In this document: positions 9,107-16,957 of the stretch, one piece after another
How the letters are laid out: each line of letters begins with the position of its first letter
How positions within the stretch are numbered: position 1 is the first letter of the stretch
From: Clostridium sp. K13
GTDB taxonomy: Bacteria; Bacillota; Clostridia; Clostridiales; Clostridiaceae
DNA: 36,065 nt
NCBI RefSeq assembly: GCF_019734195.1
Contig: NZ_JAASHM010000033.1
Coordinates: forward strand, 1-36,065
Direction: 5' to 3'
Notes under the pieces: model-generated
What the model saw: the letters and a program-made list of their open reading frames with translations, nothing else
Database searches by the model: none
What the model was told of the DNA's origin: nothing
Made by a program: the position numbers and the translations under genes

Positions 9107-9136
9107 TTGAAAAAGGTACATAATATTTAGTATAAT
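9107..9136 (+). promoter_or_regulatory. Promoter of the SEC-C protein gene
   Basis: TTGAAA (9107-9112), an 18-bp spacer and TATAAT (9131-9136) lie about 40 bp before the start codon. Confidence 0.65.
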
Positions 9137-9175
9137 TTTTATATAACCGTAAGAGAAGAAAGAGGAGAAATGGAT

Positions 9176-9673
9176 ATGAGTTTATATAAACAATGGACAG
9201 ATATGGTCGTAGAATACGTTAAGACAAAAGGAGAAGCAGCTTTCTGGAATGAATACACTAAAATAGAAACTGCTATATATAAGGATTTATTAGCTAATAG
9301 TAAAGAAGCTATAAAAACTAACATTGCTGATTTTGCAAAGAAATATGAAACTTCTGAAGAGTTTGTAATGGGATTCGTTGATGGAATTAACGATAGTTTA
9401 AATAACCCTTATGACTTAGAAGCATTAAGCGCTACTGACGAATTAGTATTAGACATAAATTTAGAACAATTATACTTCAATATGTTAGAAGCTAAAGCTG
9501 AATACTTATATATGTTACCACAATGGGATGCTATATTCTCAGTAGAAAAGAGAAAAGAGATTCAAAAGTCATATAGAGAATCTTGTAGCGTAAGAAATGA
9601 AAATAAGGTTGGAAGAAACGATGCTTGTCCTTGTGGAAGCGGTAAAAAGTACAAGAAATGTTGTGGAAAATAA
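9176..9673 (+). CDS. SEC-C metal-binding motif protein
   Basis: A 165-residue protein: a mostly helical body followed by a C-terminal SEC-C motif, [18 protein letters not shown], the zinc module found at the end of SecA. The body is not SecA and is not recognised. I take the ATG at 9176 (MSLYKQW) because GAGGAG lies 8 nt upstream; the ATG at 9170 would be too close. It has its own promoter and terminator. The SEC-C module can bind zinc, ribosomes or partner proteins, so a role in translation or protein quality control is possible but only inferred. Confidence 0.8.
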   Translation: MSLYKQWTDMVVEYVKTKGEAAFWNEYTKIETAIYKDLLANSKEAIKTNIADFAKKYETSEEFVMGFVDGINDSLNNPYDLEALSATDELVLDINLEQLYFNMLEAKAEYLYMLPQWDAIFSVEKRKEIQKSYRESCSVRNENKVGRNDACPCGSGKKYKKCCGK

Positions 9674-9682
9674 TCTTTGATT

Positions 9683-9715
9683 AAAAAAGAGCTTTGATTT
9701 CAAGGCTCTTTTTTT
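9683..9715 (+). terminator. Intrinsic terminator
   Basis: The AAAAAAGAGC and GCTCTTTTTTT arms surround a 12-nt loop directly after the SEC-C gene. Confidence 0.85.
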
Positions 9716-9809
9716 GTGGAGTAAGTTAAAAATATATTTAATATAGTGGCAAATAATAAGGTTTATAAATAAATTATAAGTAGTTAGAAATGTTAAATTG
9801 GAGGATTCT

Positions 9810-10289
9810 ATGTTTAATATATTTCCATATATATTTTCAACTACTTTAAATGCAGTTACTAGTAATATTGGATTAATAGATAAGATAGTTGATAATGTTA
9901 TAAATAGTGATTTTATGAATAATTTAATTAATGAAATAGATAGCATGTCATCGGTTAATATTAATTTTAAAGAGCATAAAAGAGCGTATACTCTTGAATG
10001 TTATTTACCTGGAGTTAAAAAGGAAAATATTGATTTAGAGTATGAAAATAATTATATAACCCTTAAAGTAAAGAGAAATATGTTTTATACTAATAATCAA
10101 AATATAGCTATGGCAGTAATACAATCTGGTGGTGACATAGAAGAGGATTATTATGTAGAAAATGCAGATGCTTATAATATAAAAGCTGTCTTTAAAGATG
10201 ATACTTTGAGAGTATTAATTCCTAAGAATACTTATATAGGAACAGATACTACTATAATTGATGTTGATAATTATGAAGCTAAAATATAA
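9810..10289 (+). CDS. Hsp20/alpha-crystallin-like small heat shock protein
   Basis: A 159-residue protein with an N-terminal region (1-50) rich in Asn and hydrophobic residues. An alpha-crystallin domain follows (about 55-155): YTLECYLPGVKKENIDLEYE, the YITLKVKR strand, and DDTLRVLIPKN near the end, which matches the family GVLTI.IPK region. Such proteins are ATP-independent holdases that bind unfolding proteins. The ATG at 9810 lies behind TTGGAGG. No CIRCE or other heat-shock operator was seen. It lies between the SEC-C gene and rlmH. Confidence 0.8.
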   Translation: MFNIFPYIFSTTLNAVTSNIGLIDKIVDNVINSDFMNNLINEIDSMSSVNINFKEHKRAYTLECYLPGVKKENIDLEYENNYITLKVKRNMFYTNNQNIAMAVIQSGGDIEEDYYVENADAYNIKAVFKDDTLRVLIPKNTYIGTDTTIIDVDNYEAKI

Positions 10290-10346
10290 GATTTAATATT
10301 AAAAGTTAAGTTTATAAAAAAACAAATAACTTAGGAGGAAAAAATA

Positions 10347-10826
10347 ATGAACATAACAGTTATATCTGTGGGAAAATTAAAGGAAAAGTATTTAAAGCAG
10401 GCAATTGATGAATATTCTAAAAGATTAACAAGATATTGTAAAATTGATATTATAGAGCTGCCTGATGAAAAAACTCCTGATAATGCATCAGAGAAAGAAG
10501 AGTTACAAATCAAGGATAAAGAAGGGCAGCTTATTTTATCAAAAATAAAAGATAATATGTTTGTTGTAGCAATGGATTTAAATGCTAAGCAAATGACTTC
10601 TGAGGAGTTTTCAAAGTTTATTGAGACTCAAGGGATTATGGGTAACTCTAACATAACTTTTGTTATAGGGGGAAGTTTAGGCTTATCTCAAGATGTAATA
10701 AGAAGGGCTAACTATAAAGTATGTTTCTCTAAAATGACGTTTCCACATCAATTGTTTAGAGTAATGCTATTGGAACAAGTATATAGAGCCTTTAGAATAA
10801 TGAAAAATGAACCGTACCATAAGTAA
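10347..10826 (+). CDS. rlmH: 23S rRNA (pseudouridine(1915)-N3)-methyltransferase
   Basis: RlmH (159 residues) is the SPOUT methyltransferase that modifies pseudouridine 1915 of 23S rRNA on the assembled ribosome. It starts MNITVISVGKLKEKYLK and has the SAM-binding knot FVIGGSLGLS and MTFPHQLFRVMLLEQVYRA. It ends with the family's conserved EPYHK. The gene is intact. Its last six codons form part of the attachment site of the mobile cassette, and insertion has kept the coding sequence. This is the same gene (orfX) and the same end that staphylococcal SCC elements use. Confidence 0.97.
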   Translation: MNITVISVGKLKEKYLKQAIDEYSKRLTRYCKIDIIELPDEKTPDNASEKEELQIKDKEGQLILSKIKDNMFVVAMDLNAKQMTSEEFSKFIETQGIMGNSNITFVIGGSLGLSQDVIRRANYKVCFSKMTFPHQLFRVMLLEQVYRAFRIMKNEPYHK

Positions 10827-10846
10827 GTGAGGTTTTTACTGAAATT
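10809..10846. repeat. Left attachment site (attL), 38-bp direct repeat copy 1
   Basis: Bases 10809-10846 are identical to 29048-29085. The repeat begins GAACCGTACCATAAGTAAGT and covers the last six codons of rlmH plus 20 bp beyond the stop. AGTAAGTGAGGTT (10822-10834) is the left inner inverted repeat. It is complementary to AACCTCACTTACT at 29024-29036. Confidence 0.9.
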
Positions 10847-10863
10847 GGATATTGAGTTTAATT

Positions 10864-10896
10864 GGACTATGCCGATAATTGGGTATAGTTCTTTTT
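10864..10896 (+). terminator. Intrinsic terminator after rlmH
   Basis: GGACTATGCC and GGGTATAGTTC pair with G-U pairs around a short loop, followed by TTTTT. It lies inside the cassette, so the cassette supplies the terminator for rlmH. Confidence 0.75.
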
Positions 10897-10950
10897 AATT
10901 TAAAAGATATGAATAGAACTAATGTTTAGGGGAAGACTTAAAAAAAGTAG

Positions 10951-10979
10951 TGGACCGATTTTTAAAAAAGTGATATAAT
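10951..10979 (+). promoter_or_regulatory. Promoter of the methyltransferase gene, with GGACC in the -35 box
   Basis: TGGACC (10951-10956), an exact 17-bp spacer and TATAAT (10974-10979) form a strong SigA-like promoter. The -35 box contains GGACC, a match to GGNCC, the site I would predict for the neighbouring TdeIII-like system. The promoter of the OLD gene has the same -35 box and spacing. Confidence 0.8.
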
Positions 10980-11011
10980 TACAACGACATAATATTTCAA
11001 GAGGTGTAAAA

Positions 11012-12097
11012 ATGAGTAGAATCGCAATTTCATTTTTTGCAGGAGCTGGTGGATTAGATATAGGAATACATGAAGCAGGCTTTGATGTAAAATTGAGTGT
11101 AGAATTAGAACCCAAATACTGTGTAACATTAAAACAAAATAATCCTACATTTAATGTAGTAAATGGAGATATTATGGAATACTCTAAAGAAAAAATATAT
11201 CATGATGCTAATTTAAAGCATGATGAGGAAGTAGATTTAATCTTTGGAGGAAGCCCATGCCAGAGTTTCAGTACAGCTGGAAAGAGAAAAGCCTTTTCTG
11301 ATGAAAGAGGAATGGCTATGTTAAAATTTATAGAATTAATTGAAGAGGTAAAACCTAAAGCGTTCTTATTAGAAAATGTAAAAGGATTACTTTCAGCACC
11401 ATTAAAACATAGACCATTAAATGAAAGAGGAAAGGACTTTCCACCATTAGAAAAGGAAGAACAGACTGGAAGTGCATTAGAATACCTATTAAATCAAGTT
11501 AAAGACTATGATGTTAAATATAAAGTAGTAAATTCCGCTGAATATGGTGTTCCACAGAAAAGAGAAAGAGTAATTTTTGTAGGGATAAGAAAGGATTTAA
11601 ATAAAGTATATACCTTCCCAGAGATAACACATGGAAAGGATACTGCTAATCCATTTAATACTGTAGGAGATGTTATAAAGGAATTAGGAGATATAGAGCA
11701 TAATTATGTTAAATATTCAGAAGAAAGATTAAAATATATGAAGTTAATACCTTTAGGTGGTGGAAATTGGAGAGATTTAGATGAATCTATAGTAGAAAAA
11801 GCTATGGGTGGAGCATATAAGTCAGGTGGAGGGAAAACAGGTTATTTTAGGAGGATAAAGGCTAATGAACCAAGTCCTACATTATTAACTTCTCCTATAC
11901 AAAAAAGTACGAATATAGGTCATCCATATGAAGATAGACCATTAAGTATAGAAGAGTATATAGCTATTCAAGGATTTCCTAAAGGATATAAAATAAATGG
12001 AACTATAAATGACCAATATACTCAAATAGGAAATGCAGTACCGGTAAAGGTTGCAAAGATATTAGGAAGTAAATTAATAGAAGTATTAGAAAAGTAG
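11012..12097 (+). CDS. DNA (cytosine-5-)-methyltransferase of a type II restriction-modification system
   Basis: A 361-residue C5-cytosine methyltransferase with the motifs in canonical order. The SAM motif I is FFAGAGGLDIGI (8-19). Motif IV GGSPCQSFS has catalytic C83, motif VI is ENV (121-123) and motif VIII is QKRER (182-186). A target-recognition region follows at about 191-290, and motifs IX/X end in GNAVPVKVAKIL (340-351). It would methylate the recognition site of the restriction enzyme encoded next. Given that enzyme's family, the site may be GGNCC; this is inference. The start ATG lies behind AAGAGGTG. It has its own promoter and terminator, so it can be expressed apart from the endonuclease. 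Confidence 0.95.
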   Translation: MSRIAISFFAGAGGLDIGIHEAGFDVKLSVELEPKYCVTLKQNNPTFNVVNGDIMEYSKEKIYHDANLKHDEEVDLIFGGSPCQSFSTAGKRKAFSDERGMAMLKFIELIEEVKPKAFLLENVKGLLSAPLKHRPLNERGKDFPPLEKEEQTGSALEYLLNQVKDYDVKYKVVNSAEYGVPQKRERVIFVGIRKDLNKVYTFPEITHGKDTANPFNTVGDVIKELGDIEHNYVKYSEERLKYMKLIPLGGGNWRDLDESIVEKAMGGAYKSGGGKTGYFRRIKANEPSPTLLTSPIQKSTNIGHPYEDRPLSIEEYIAIQGFPKGYKINGTINDQYTQIGNAVPVKVAKILGSKLIEVLEK

Positions 12098-12120
12098 GAG
12101 ATTAATCTTCTACTTTTTTT
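12091..12120 (+). terminator. Intrinsic terminator between methyltransferase and endonuclease genes
   Basis: AAAGTAGGAGATT pairs with AATCTTCTACTTT and is followed by a T-run. It overlaps the methyltransferase stop codon and separates the two genes transcriptionally. Confidence 0.8.
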
Positions 12121-12183
12121 ATCTTATTGAATAGTTTTAATGTATAATAGAAGTATATTGAATAATAGGGATGGGATAAATAT

Positions 12184-13008
12184 ATGAACATTGAAACTAG
12201 AAATAAAGTTGAAGAGCACTTAAGAGGAGTAATGAAGAGAATTCTTGATAAAAGAACAATCCAAGAACCATTTAATGAAGATGAGATAAAAAATAAAAAT
12301 CCATTTGGGTATAGATTAGTCCCAATAGAAGTATGGAAAGGTTCTAAATTTGAACGTTCTTTTGTTACATCTTTAGGACAAGGTATATTTGAACAGATTG
12401 CAAAAATAATAGCAGAGGGTTCAGGGGCTTTTGCCGAAAATCAGTATGTTAAGTCAATTAGATTAAATTCTTGGCAAGTAGAAAAGATAGATAATATATT
12501 AGCTAAACAAAGAAAGCAAAAAAGTGATGCAAAATCTAAAGCTAAAGGTGAGGTTATAAAAGTAAAAACTATAAGTGAAGAGTTAGAAGAGTTAAGAGAA
12601 TTAGAAACAGATAGGTATCAAGATGTAAGTGTGTTATTTGATTTATATATAAAGCGTGAAGATGGTAAAGAAGAATATTATTCATTAAAAACAGTAAAAC
12701 CTAATTTAGACCAAACAGAAACAGCTAAAAAAGATATGTTAATATTAATGACAGCAGAAGAAAATGCAGAGGCATATTTTGCTTTACCGTATAATCCAGC
12801 TGGTGAAGGTGAGATTTATAAATCAGCACATGCAATACCATATAAGTTATTTGACATGGATAATGATAATAATGTTCTGATTGGGAAAAGTTTATGGGAT
12901 AAAATAGGTGCAGATAGAAATACTTATAATGAATTATTAGATATTTTTGATAAGGTTGGAGAAGAATATATAGCTAAGATTAGAAATGAGTATTTTGGAA
13001 TTAAGTAA
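12184..13008 (+). CDS. Type II restriction endonuclease, TdeIII-like
   Basis: A 274-residue protein. I recognise KGSKFERSFVTSLGQGIFEQ (52-71), GAFAENQY and YYSLKTVKPNLDQTE as typical of the TdeIII restriction endonuclease family. The known member TdeIII cuts GGNCC. A PD-(D/E)XK-type centre is plausible: D153 in LFDLYIK and S167-L168-K169 in YYSLKT. The position right after a C5 methyltransferase supports the call. The site GGNCC is inferred from the family only. The gene lies downstream of a terminator and lacks a clear strong promoter, which fits lower or later expression than the methyltransferase. Confidence 0.75.
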   Translation: MNIETRNKVEEHLRGVMKRILDKRTIQEPFNEDEIKNKNPFGYRLVPIEVWKGSKFERSFVTSLGQGIFEQIAKIIAEGSGAFAENQYVKSIRLNSWQVEKIDNILAKQRKQKSDAKSKAKGEVIKVKTISEELEELRELETDRYQDVSVLFDLYIKREDGKEEYYSLKTVKPNLDQTETAKKDMLILMTAEENAEAYFALPYNPAGEGEIYKSAHAIPYKLFDMDNDNNVLIGKSLWDKIGADRNTYNELLDIFDKVGEEYIAKIRNEYFGIK

Positions 13009-13020
13009 AAATAATAGATT

Positions 13021-13058
13021 AAAACTCTTACTTAGAATTTAAGTAAGAGTTTATTTTT
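13021..13058 (+). terminator. Intrinsic terminator after the endonuclease gene
   Basis: AAACTCTTACTTA and TAAGTAAGAGTTT pair over 13 bp, followed by ATTTTT. Confidence 0.8.
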
Positions 13059-13078
13059 GGTATAAAATAGTTTTTATG

Positions 13079-13107
13079 TGGACCTTTATTATTTTGTATG
13101 ATAAAAT
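13079..13107 (+). promoter_or_regulatory. Promoter of the OLD nuclease gene, with GGACC in the -35 box
   Basis: TGGACC (13079-13084), a 17-bp spacer and TAAAAT (13102-13107) lie 38 bp upstream of the start. The -35 hexamer and spacing are identical to those of the methyltransferase promoter, and the hexamer again includes GGACC. Confidence 0.7.
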
Positions 13108-13145
13108 TATTATTGTAGTATAAATATTGTAGGGAGTGAGAACTA

Positions 13146-14831
13146 ATGAAGTTATGTAAACTTATTATAAAAAATTTTAGGGGATTAAAAGGAGATAAAA
13201 ATATAATAGATTTTGAGAATTCTAATATTATATTTTTAATAGGACAGAATGATATAGGAAAATCCACTTTTTTAAAAGCATATGAGTTTTTTGTTAATCC
13301 TAAGCAAAAAGCTGAAAAATCAGATTTTAATAACTATGATACTAATACTCCCATAGAAATTATAGGAGAGTTTTTAAAGGAAGATTTTGATACAGAAAAT
13401 ATAGATTTTTCAGCAGTAGAACCAGAATGGATTGATAAATGGGTAAATCCTAATACAAATAAAATAATAATAAAAAAAGTATGGAGTGAAGTTGATAAAT
13501 TATTCAAAAAATATACATATAATCCAGATAATAAAGTTAATGATTTTGTGGTAAATGGATTTGGAGGGTTAGATACTTTATTTACTAAATATGCTCCAGA
13601 GCCAATATTTATTAATGCCCTAGAGACACCAGAATCATTTGAAAAAAAGGTTAATGATATAATTGAGAAGGATTACTTGAAAAAAATACAGGAGAAATTT
13701 GGAGAAGAGTATAAACTAGCTTTTGAAAAAATTAGTGATTTACAGAAGAAAATTACAGAATCAGATGATATTTTAAATTATAATGAAAGAATAAGTAAGA
13801 TATTTAATAACATATTTCCAGATTTAACATTAAAAATAGAGCAGAAAGATGAAAGTGGAATAGATGTTATAAAATCATTTAAAGGAAATCATTCAGTTAA
13901 CGTTAAAAAGGAAGGTGTAGATAGAATTGAAAATGTAAATCAGCATGGTCATGGAATAATAAGACAAGCATTATTTAATTTTATAGCATTTCTAAAAAAT
14001 GATAATAATACAAATAAGAAGAAATATATAATATTATTTGAAGAACCAGAATTGTTTATGCATCCAAAAGCATCAAGAGCATTAAGGAGGGAACTATATA
14101 GTTTGGTAGAAGATAGTCCTTTTCAAATAATTTGTGCAACACATTCACCAATAATGATTGATATATCAAAACCACATTCATCGTTAGTTAGAGTAGTAAA
14201 GTTGAATGATGAAACAACAGAAACATATCAAGTTGGGCATGATATATTTCAATCCGATGAAAATAAAGACTATGTTCAAATGATAAATAGATTTAATCCG
14301 TATGTTTGTGAAGCTTTTTATGTAGATGAAGTAATATTGGTAGAAGGAGACACAGAAGCTATAGTTTTTAGGTATATATTAGATAAATATTACGATGATA
14401 GAACTATATATGTATTAAATACTGGTTCTAAAAATAATATGGTGTTTTATCAAAAAATATTGACTCATTTTAATATAAAACATCATGTAGTTCATGATAG
14501 AGATGATGTTTTTGATAAGAATGGAAATAATAATTCTGCATGGACTTTAAATAATGCTATATGGGAGCAAATACAAAAATCTAATAATAGTAATTATAAT
14601 GGTATTGCAAGAAGATATATACATAATAAAAATTTTGAAAATGCACATCCAGCATATAAGTTGAATATAGCGAAAGGAAAGCCGTTAAGTGCCTATGAAT
14701 ATGCTAAGACATTAAATATAGATGATGATGTACCTTGTATAAATATAATAAATGATATAATAGGAGCTCAAACAATACTACATGATAATGCTTATGTAAA
14801 TTCATTAGTAGCAACTGAACTAGATAGATAA
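13146..14831 (+). CDS. OLD-family ATP-dependent nuclease (ABC-type ATPase plus TOPRIM)
   Basis: A 561-residue protein. An SMC/RecF-like ATPase has Walker A GQNDIGKS (33-40), a signature-like QHGHGIIRQAL (266-276), Walker B IILFEEPELF (295-304) and the H-loop ATHSP (331-335). A TOPRIM domain follows, with E400 in LVEGDTEA and D451/D453 in HDRDD. This is the OLD architecture, which includes phage P2 Old and the GajA subunit of Gabija. No UvrD-like GajB follows, so I call a stand-alone OLD protein rather than Gabija. It likely serves as anti-phage or anti-plasmid DNA cleavage next to the restriction system. The ATG follows GGGAGTG. Confidence 0.85.
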   Translation: MKLCKLIIKNFRGLKGDKNIIDFENSNIIFLIGQNDIGKSTFLKAYEFFVNPKQKAEKSDFNNYDTNTPIEIIGEFLKEDFDTENIDFSAVEPEWIDKWVNPNTNKIIIKKVWSEVDKLFKKYTYNPDNKVNDFVVNGFGGLDTLFTKYAPEPIFINALETPESFEKKVNDIIEKDYLKKIQEKFGEEYKLAFEKISDLQKKITESDDILNYNERISKIFNNIFPDLTLKIEQKDESGIDVIKSFKGNHSVNVKKEGVDRIENVNQHGHGIIRQALFNFIAFLKNDNNTNKKKYIILFEEPELFMHPKASRALRRELYSLVEDSPFQIICATHSPIMIDISKPHSSLVRVVKLNDETTETYQVGHDIFQSDENKDYVQMINRFNPYVCEAFYVDEVILVEGDTEAIVFRYILDKYYDDRTIYVLNTGSKNNMVFYQKILTHFNIKHHVVHDRDDVFDKNGNNNSAWTLNNAIWEQIQKSNNSNYNGIARRYIHNKNFENAHPAYKLNIAKGKPLSAYEYAKTLNIDDDVPCINIINDIIGAQTILHDNAYVNSLVATELDR

Positions 14832-14899
14832 TAAGTAGTATTTAAGTTAAATCTTAAATATATATAATAATAATGTAATAATATTAAGAAGGTGATTTA

Positions 14900-15214
14900 T
14901 TGGGAAAGGATATTGAAAGAATCTTATTAATACAATTTCTTCAATGGAATGATAGAAATGGTTGTTATACAGATGAGAATTGTGATTTAGAAGATATACC
15001 AAGAATGACTTATGAAGATGCAGTTAAGTATTTCTTTGGTGTAATGAATGATGATTTCTACTATAGTATAACAGATAATATTTTTGAGTTATCTTATGAG
15101 GAAGTAATTAAATATGCTAAAGATAATAACTTCTATGATTCAACATATGAAAAGTTAAATCTATTAATAAATAATGATAAGCCAACAATAGAACTTTATA
15201 AAAGTTTGATTTAG
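14900..15214 (+). CDS. Unknown protein of the small-gene array (104 aa, copy 1)
   Basis: Begins with TTG behind AAGGTGA. It is acidic, with the core WNDRNGCYTDENCDLE and a helical C-terminal half rich in Asp, Asn and Tyr. I do not recognise a family. A second copy at 34658-34972 is nearly identical from WNDRNG onward but has an unrelated N-terminus and a nonsense codon. A terminator follows directly, so the gene is its own unit. It lies between the OLD gene and other array genes; an immunity or anti-restriction role would be a guess. Confidence 0.7.
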   Translation: MGKDIERILLIQFLQWNDRNGCYTDENCDLEDIPRMTYEDAVKYFFGVMNDDFYYSITDNIFELSYEEVIKYAKDNNFYDSTYEKLNLLINNDKPTIELYKSLI

Positions 15215-15220
15215 TAAAAG

Positions 15221-15258
15221 CTCTTACTTATATATTAGATATACAGGTAAGAGTTTTT
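15221..15258 (+). terminator. Intrinsic terminator (array unit 1)
   Basis: CTCTTAC and GTAAGAG arms with a partly paired middle, followed by TTTTT. The equivalent lies at 34978-35015 in the second copy. Confidence 0.8.
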
Positions 15259-15281
15259 ATATTTAGAAGGGAGAACATAGA

Positions 15282-15620
15282 GTGAAAAAAGTTTATAAGG
15301 AAAATCAATTACTAGATGTAAATAATATACCGTCAGAAGTAATTGAAAGTATAAAAGTAACAATAGATATACTAAGTGAAAACTATGGAGCTAATAGAGA
15401 TGTAGAATCTGACCTAGGTGGATATGTAGTCATAGTAGAAAATACTATAGATATAGAAATATTAAAGCAAGAGAAGTTACAATCTCTAATACCAGAATAT
15501 ACTGATATAATTGAATGTAGTGAAGGAGCTAATTGGACTTCTTCACTATTTTTGCTTTCAAATGATTATGCAATTGTAGTAGTAACAACAGAAGAACTTT
15601 CTAAGTTCCTACTAGAATAA
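15282..15620 (+). CDS. Unknown acidic protein of the small-gene array (112 aa, copy 1)
   Basis: Starts at GTG behind AGAAGGGAG. It is acidic, with an N-terminal helical half, the motif DVESDLGGYV (about 46-55), a beta-rich middle and a C-terminal TTEELSKFLLE. No family is recognised. A homologue of the same length lies at 35039-35377 with moderate identity and a conserved C-terminus. It is followed by a converging small minus-strand gene. Confidence 0.7.
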   Translation: MKKVYKENQLLDVNNIPSEVIESIKVTIDILSENYGANRDVESDLGGYVVIVENTIDIEILKQEKLQSLIPEYTDIIECSEGANWTSSLFLLSNDYAIVVVTTEELSKFLLE

Positions 15621-15624
15621 CGAA

Positions 15625-15665
15625 GAATAAAGAGGCTAGTTAAAACCTCTTAATCTTCTGTATAT
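15625..15665. terminator. Bidirectional hairpin between converging small genes
   Basis: AAAGAGG and CCTCTT with flanking complementary bases form a hairpin between the stops of the 112-residue gene and the minus-strand 53-residue gene. Confidence 0.5.
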
Positions 15666-15811
15666 GTAACTATACCTTTAGATTCTAAAAATTGCATTTC
15701 TAAATCTAAAACAAGATCTATAATTTCTTTTGAGACTTCATATCCAGAAGAAGTACATTTTTCGAAAATAAAGTCTGTCATTTCAGCGGCATCTATAAAG
15801 GGTTGTTCCAT
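15650..15811 (-). CDS. Small unknown protein (53 aa), minus strand
   Basis: Read on the minus strand from ATG 15811 behind GGAGG. It begins MEQPFIDAAEMTDFIFEKC, then EVSKEIIDLVLDLEMQFLES, and ends GIVTYTED. It is acidic and helical. It is the only minus-strand gene I see in the cassette. The corresponding place in the second array (after 35377) lacks it, so it was either inserted here or lost there. No family is recognised. Confidence 0.65.
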   Translation of the reverse strand: MEQPFIDAAEMTDFIFEKCTSSGYEVSKEIIDLVLDLEMQFLESKGIVTYTED

Positions 15812-15885
15812 TAAAAGACCTCCATTCATTAAAATATTAGTATGAATATTATAGTAAATTATATATAAAAAGGGAAGTGATTAAT

Positions 15886-16179
15886 ATGAAAAAGAAGGCA
15901 ATCAAATCAACTAAATACTGCGATTTATTGTTACAAGCTAGGTTGAATGATAGTGAATATACATATTGTATTGAGAGAATATATGTAAAAGCTAAGAAAA
16001 CCGAAGAGATACGTTTCAGTTTATATAAAGATACAGTAAAATCAGATAATAGGTATATTCCAAGAAGTCTTGATGTAACAGAGCTAGAACTAATAGAGCT
16101 AATAAAAGAGTCAATAAGAGAGAAAGTATTTTCGGAAGGATTCATTGAAATGTTAAAACAAGAAATAAATAAAATTTAA
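15886..16179 (+). CDS. Unknown protein of the small-gene array (97 aa, copy 1)
   Basis: I choose ATG 15886 (MKKKAIKSTKY) because AGGGAAGTG lies 5-8 nt upstream; a GTG at 15877 is part of that site. The N-terminal half looks like a beta-hairpin fold (EYTYCIERIYVK.KK). The C-terminal half, YIPRSLDVTELELIELIKES and on, is almost identical at the DNA level to the copy at 35398-35703, whereas the N-terminal half is strongly diverged. Unknown family. Confidence 0.7.
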   Translation: MKKKAIKSTKYCDLLLQARLNDSEYTYCIERIYVKAKKTEEIRFSLYKDTVKSDNRYIPRSLDVTELELIELIKESIREKVFSEGFIEMLKQEINKI

Positions 16180-16180
16180 A

Positions 16181-16219
16181 AGTCTTAATTACTATAAGGA
16201 TAGTGATTAAGACTTTTTT
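16181..16219 (+). terminator. Intrinsic terminator (array unit)
   Basis: AGTCTTAATTACTAT pairs with ATAGTGATTAAGACT around AAGG, then T6. It is conserved at 35705-35742. Confidence 0.85.
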
Positions 16220-16254
16220 ACATCTAAATAAAAGTATAGAAAGAGGGAGTATAA

Positions 16255-16881
16255 ATGTTTAATAAAGATAATGTATTCATTACAGTTAATGAAGAAGTTT
16301 CTTCAATAACTCAGCAATATATAATAAGAGAAATTAAGAAGATATTAGATAAATACAAGAGTATAACAACAGAAGAAATAATTAGTGTAGAAAAATTAAT
16401 AAACAGTATAAGCAATAAAGAGTTAAAGGAGGAATTCCTAAATGATTGGAGTATGTCAGTAAAGATAGCAAAAGAAATTGGAGAAAATGAAGTTGATGAC
16501 AGGATAATTTCTATGTACCAAAATCTAAAAGGTAATGGATTAGAAGAATTAACAATAGGTCATGTTATCAATTGGTGTAATGAGTTAGATGAACAAGGTT
16601 ATGTAATGATTGATGATTATAGCATAATTTATAAAAGTTCAGCTAATCTAAAAGATGTTGCAAGAAGGTTATTAGATGAACTACTTGATGATGCGATTTA
16701 TGTTGATTCATTAATAGATAAAGATTCATTAGTTGAATATTGGATAGAGCAAACAAGTAGAGAAAATGTAATAGATGACTTAATTAGAGGAAGTAATATT
16801 GAAGAACTATTAGGACTTGCTCCAGAAAACATATATGAAGATGAATATAATAAATATTTATATTCTGAAATAGAGTGTTAA
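16255..16881 (+). CDS. Unknown acidic protein (208 aa), small-gene array copy 1
   Basis: A 208-residue, highly acidic, mostly helical protein. The C-terminal half has DEQGYVMIDDYSIIYKSSAN and a long D/E-rich stretch LLDELLDDAIYVDSLIDKDS. The DNA-mimic-like acidity and the position near a restriction system make an ArdA-type anti-restriction role imaginable, but I cannot align it with confidence. A truncated view of a nearly identical copy begins at 35778. The ATG follows AGAGGGAG. It has its own terminator. Confidence 0.7.
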   Translation: MFNKDNVFITVNEEVSSITQQYIIREIKKILDKYKSITTEEIISVEKLINSISNKELKEEFLNDWSMSVKIAKEIGENEVDDRIISMYQNLKGNGLEELTIGHVINWCNELDEQGYVMIDDYSIIYKSSANLKDVARRLLDELLDDAIYVDSLIDKDSLVEYWIEQTSRENVIDDLIRGSNIEELLGLAPENIYEDEYNKYLYSEIEC

Positions 16882-16882
16882 G

Positions 16883-16911
16883 AGGTTATATCTTTAAGGT
16901 ATAGCCTTTTT
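16883..16911 (+). terminator. Intrinsic terminator (array unit)
   Basis: AGGTTATATC pairs with GGTATAGCCT (with one G-U pair), followed by TTTT. Confidence 0.75.
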
Positions 16912-16957
16912 ACTTTTTAGATAAAGATGAAAACTAATAATAAGGGGAGAAATAAAG

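Noticed and set aside
8921..9121. Minus-strand frame opposite the CxxH/CxxC gene
   Set aside because: The plus-strand gene has a ribosome binding site and a recognisable metal-binding pattern; the antisense frame is only a Phe/Ile-rich shadow of AT-rich DNA.
13146..14831. Gabija defence system
   Set aside because: The GajA-like architecture is present, but the next genes are small unknown proteins and no UvrD/PcrA-like GajB helicase is encoded nearby.
16255..16881. ArdA anti-restriction protein
   Set aside because: The acidity and some patterns recall ArdA, but I could not align the conserved parts with confidence, so I leave the function open.
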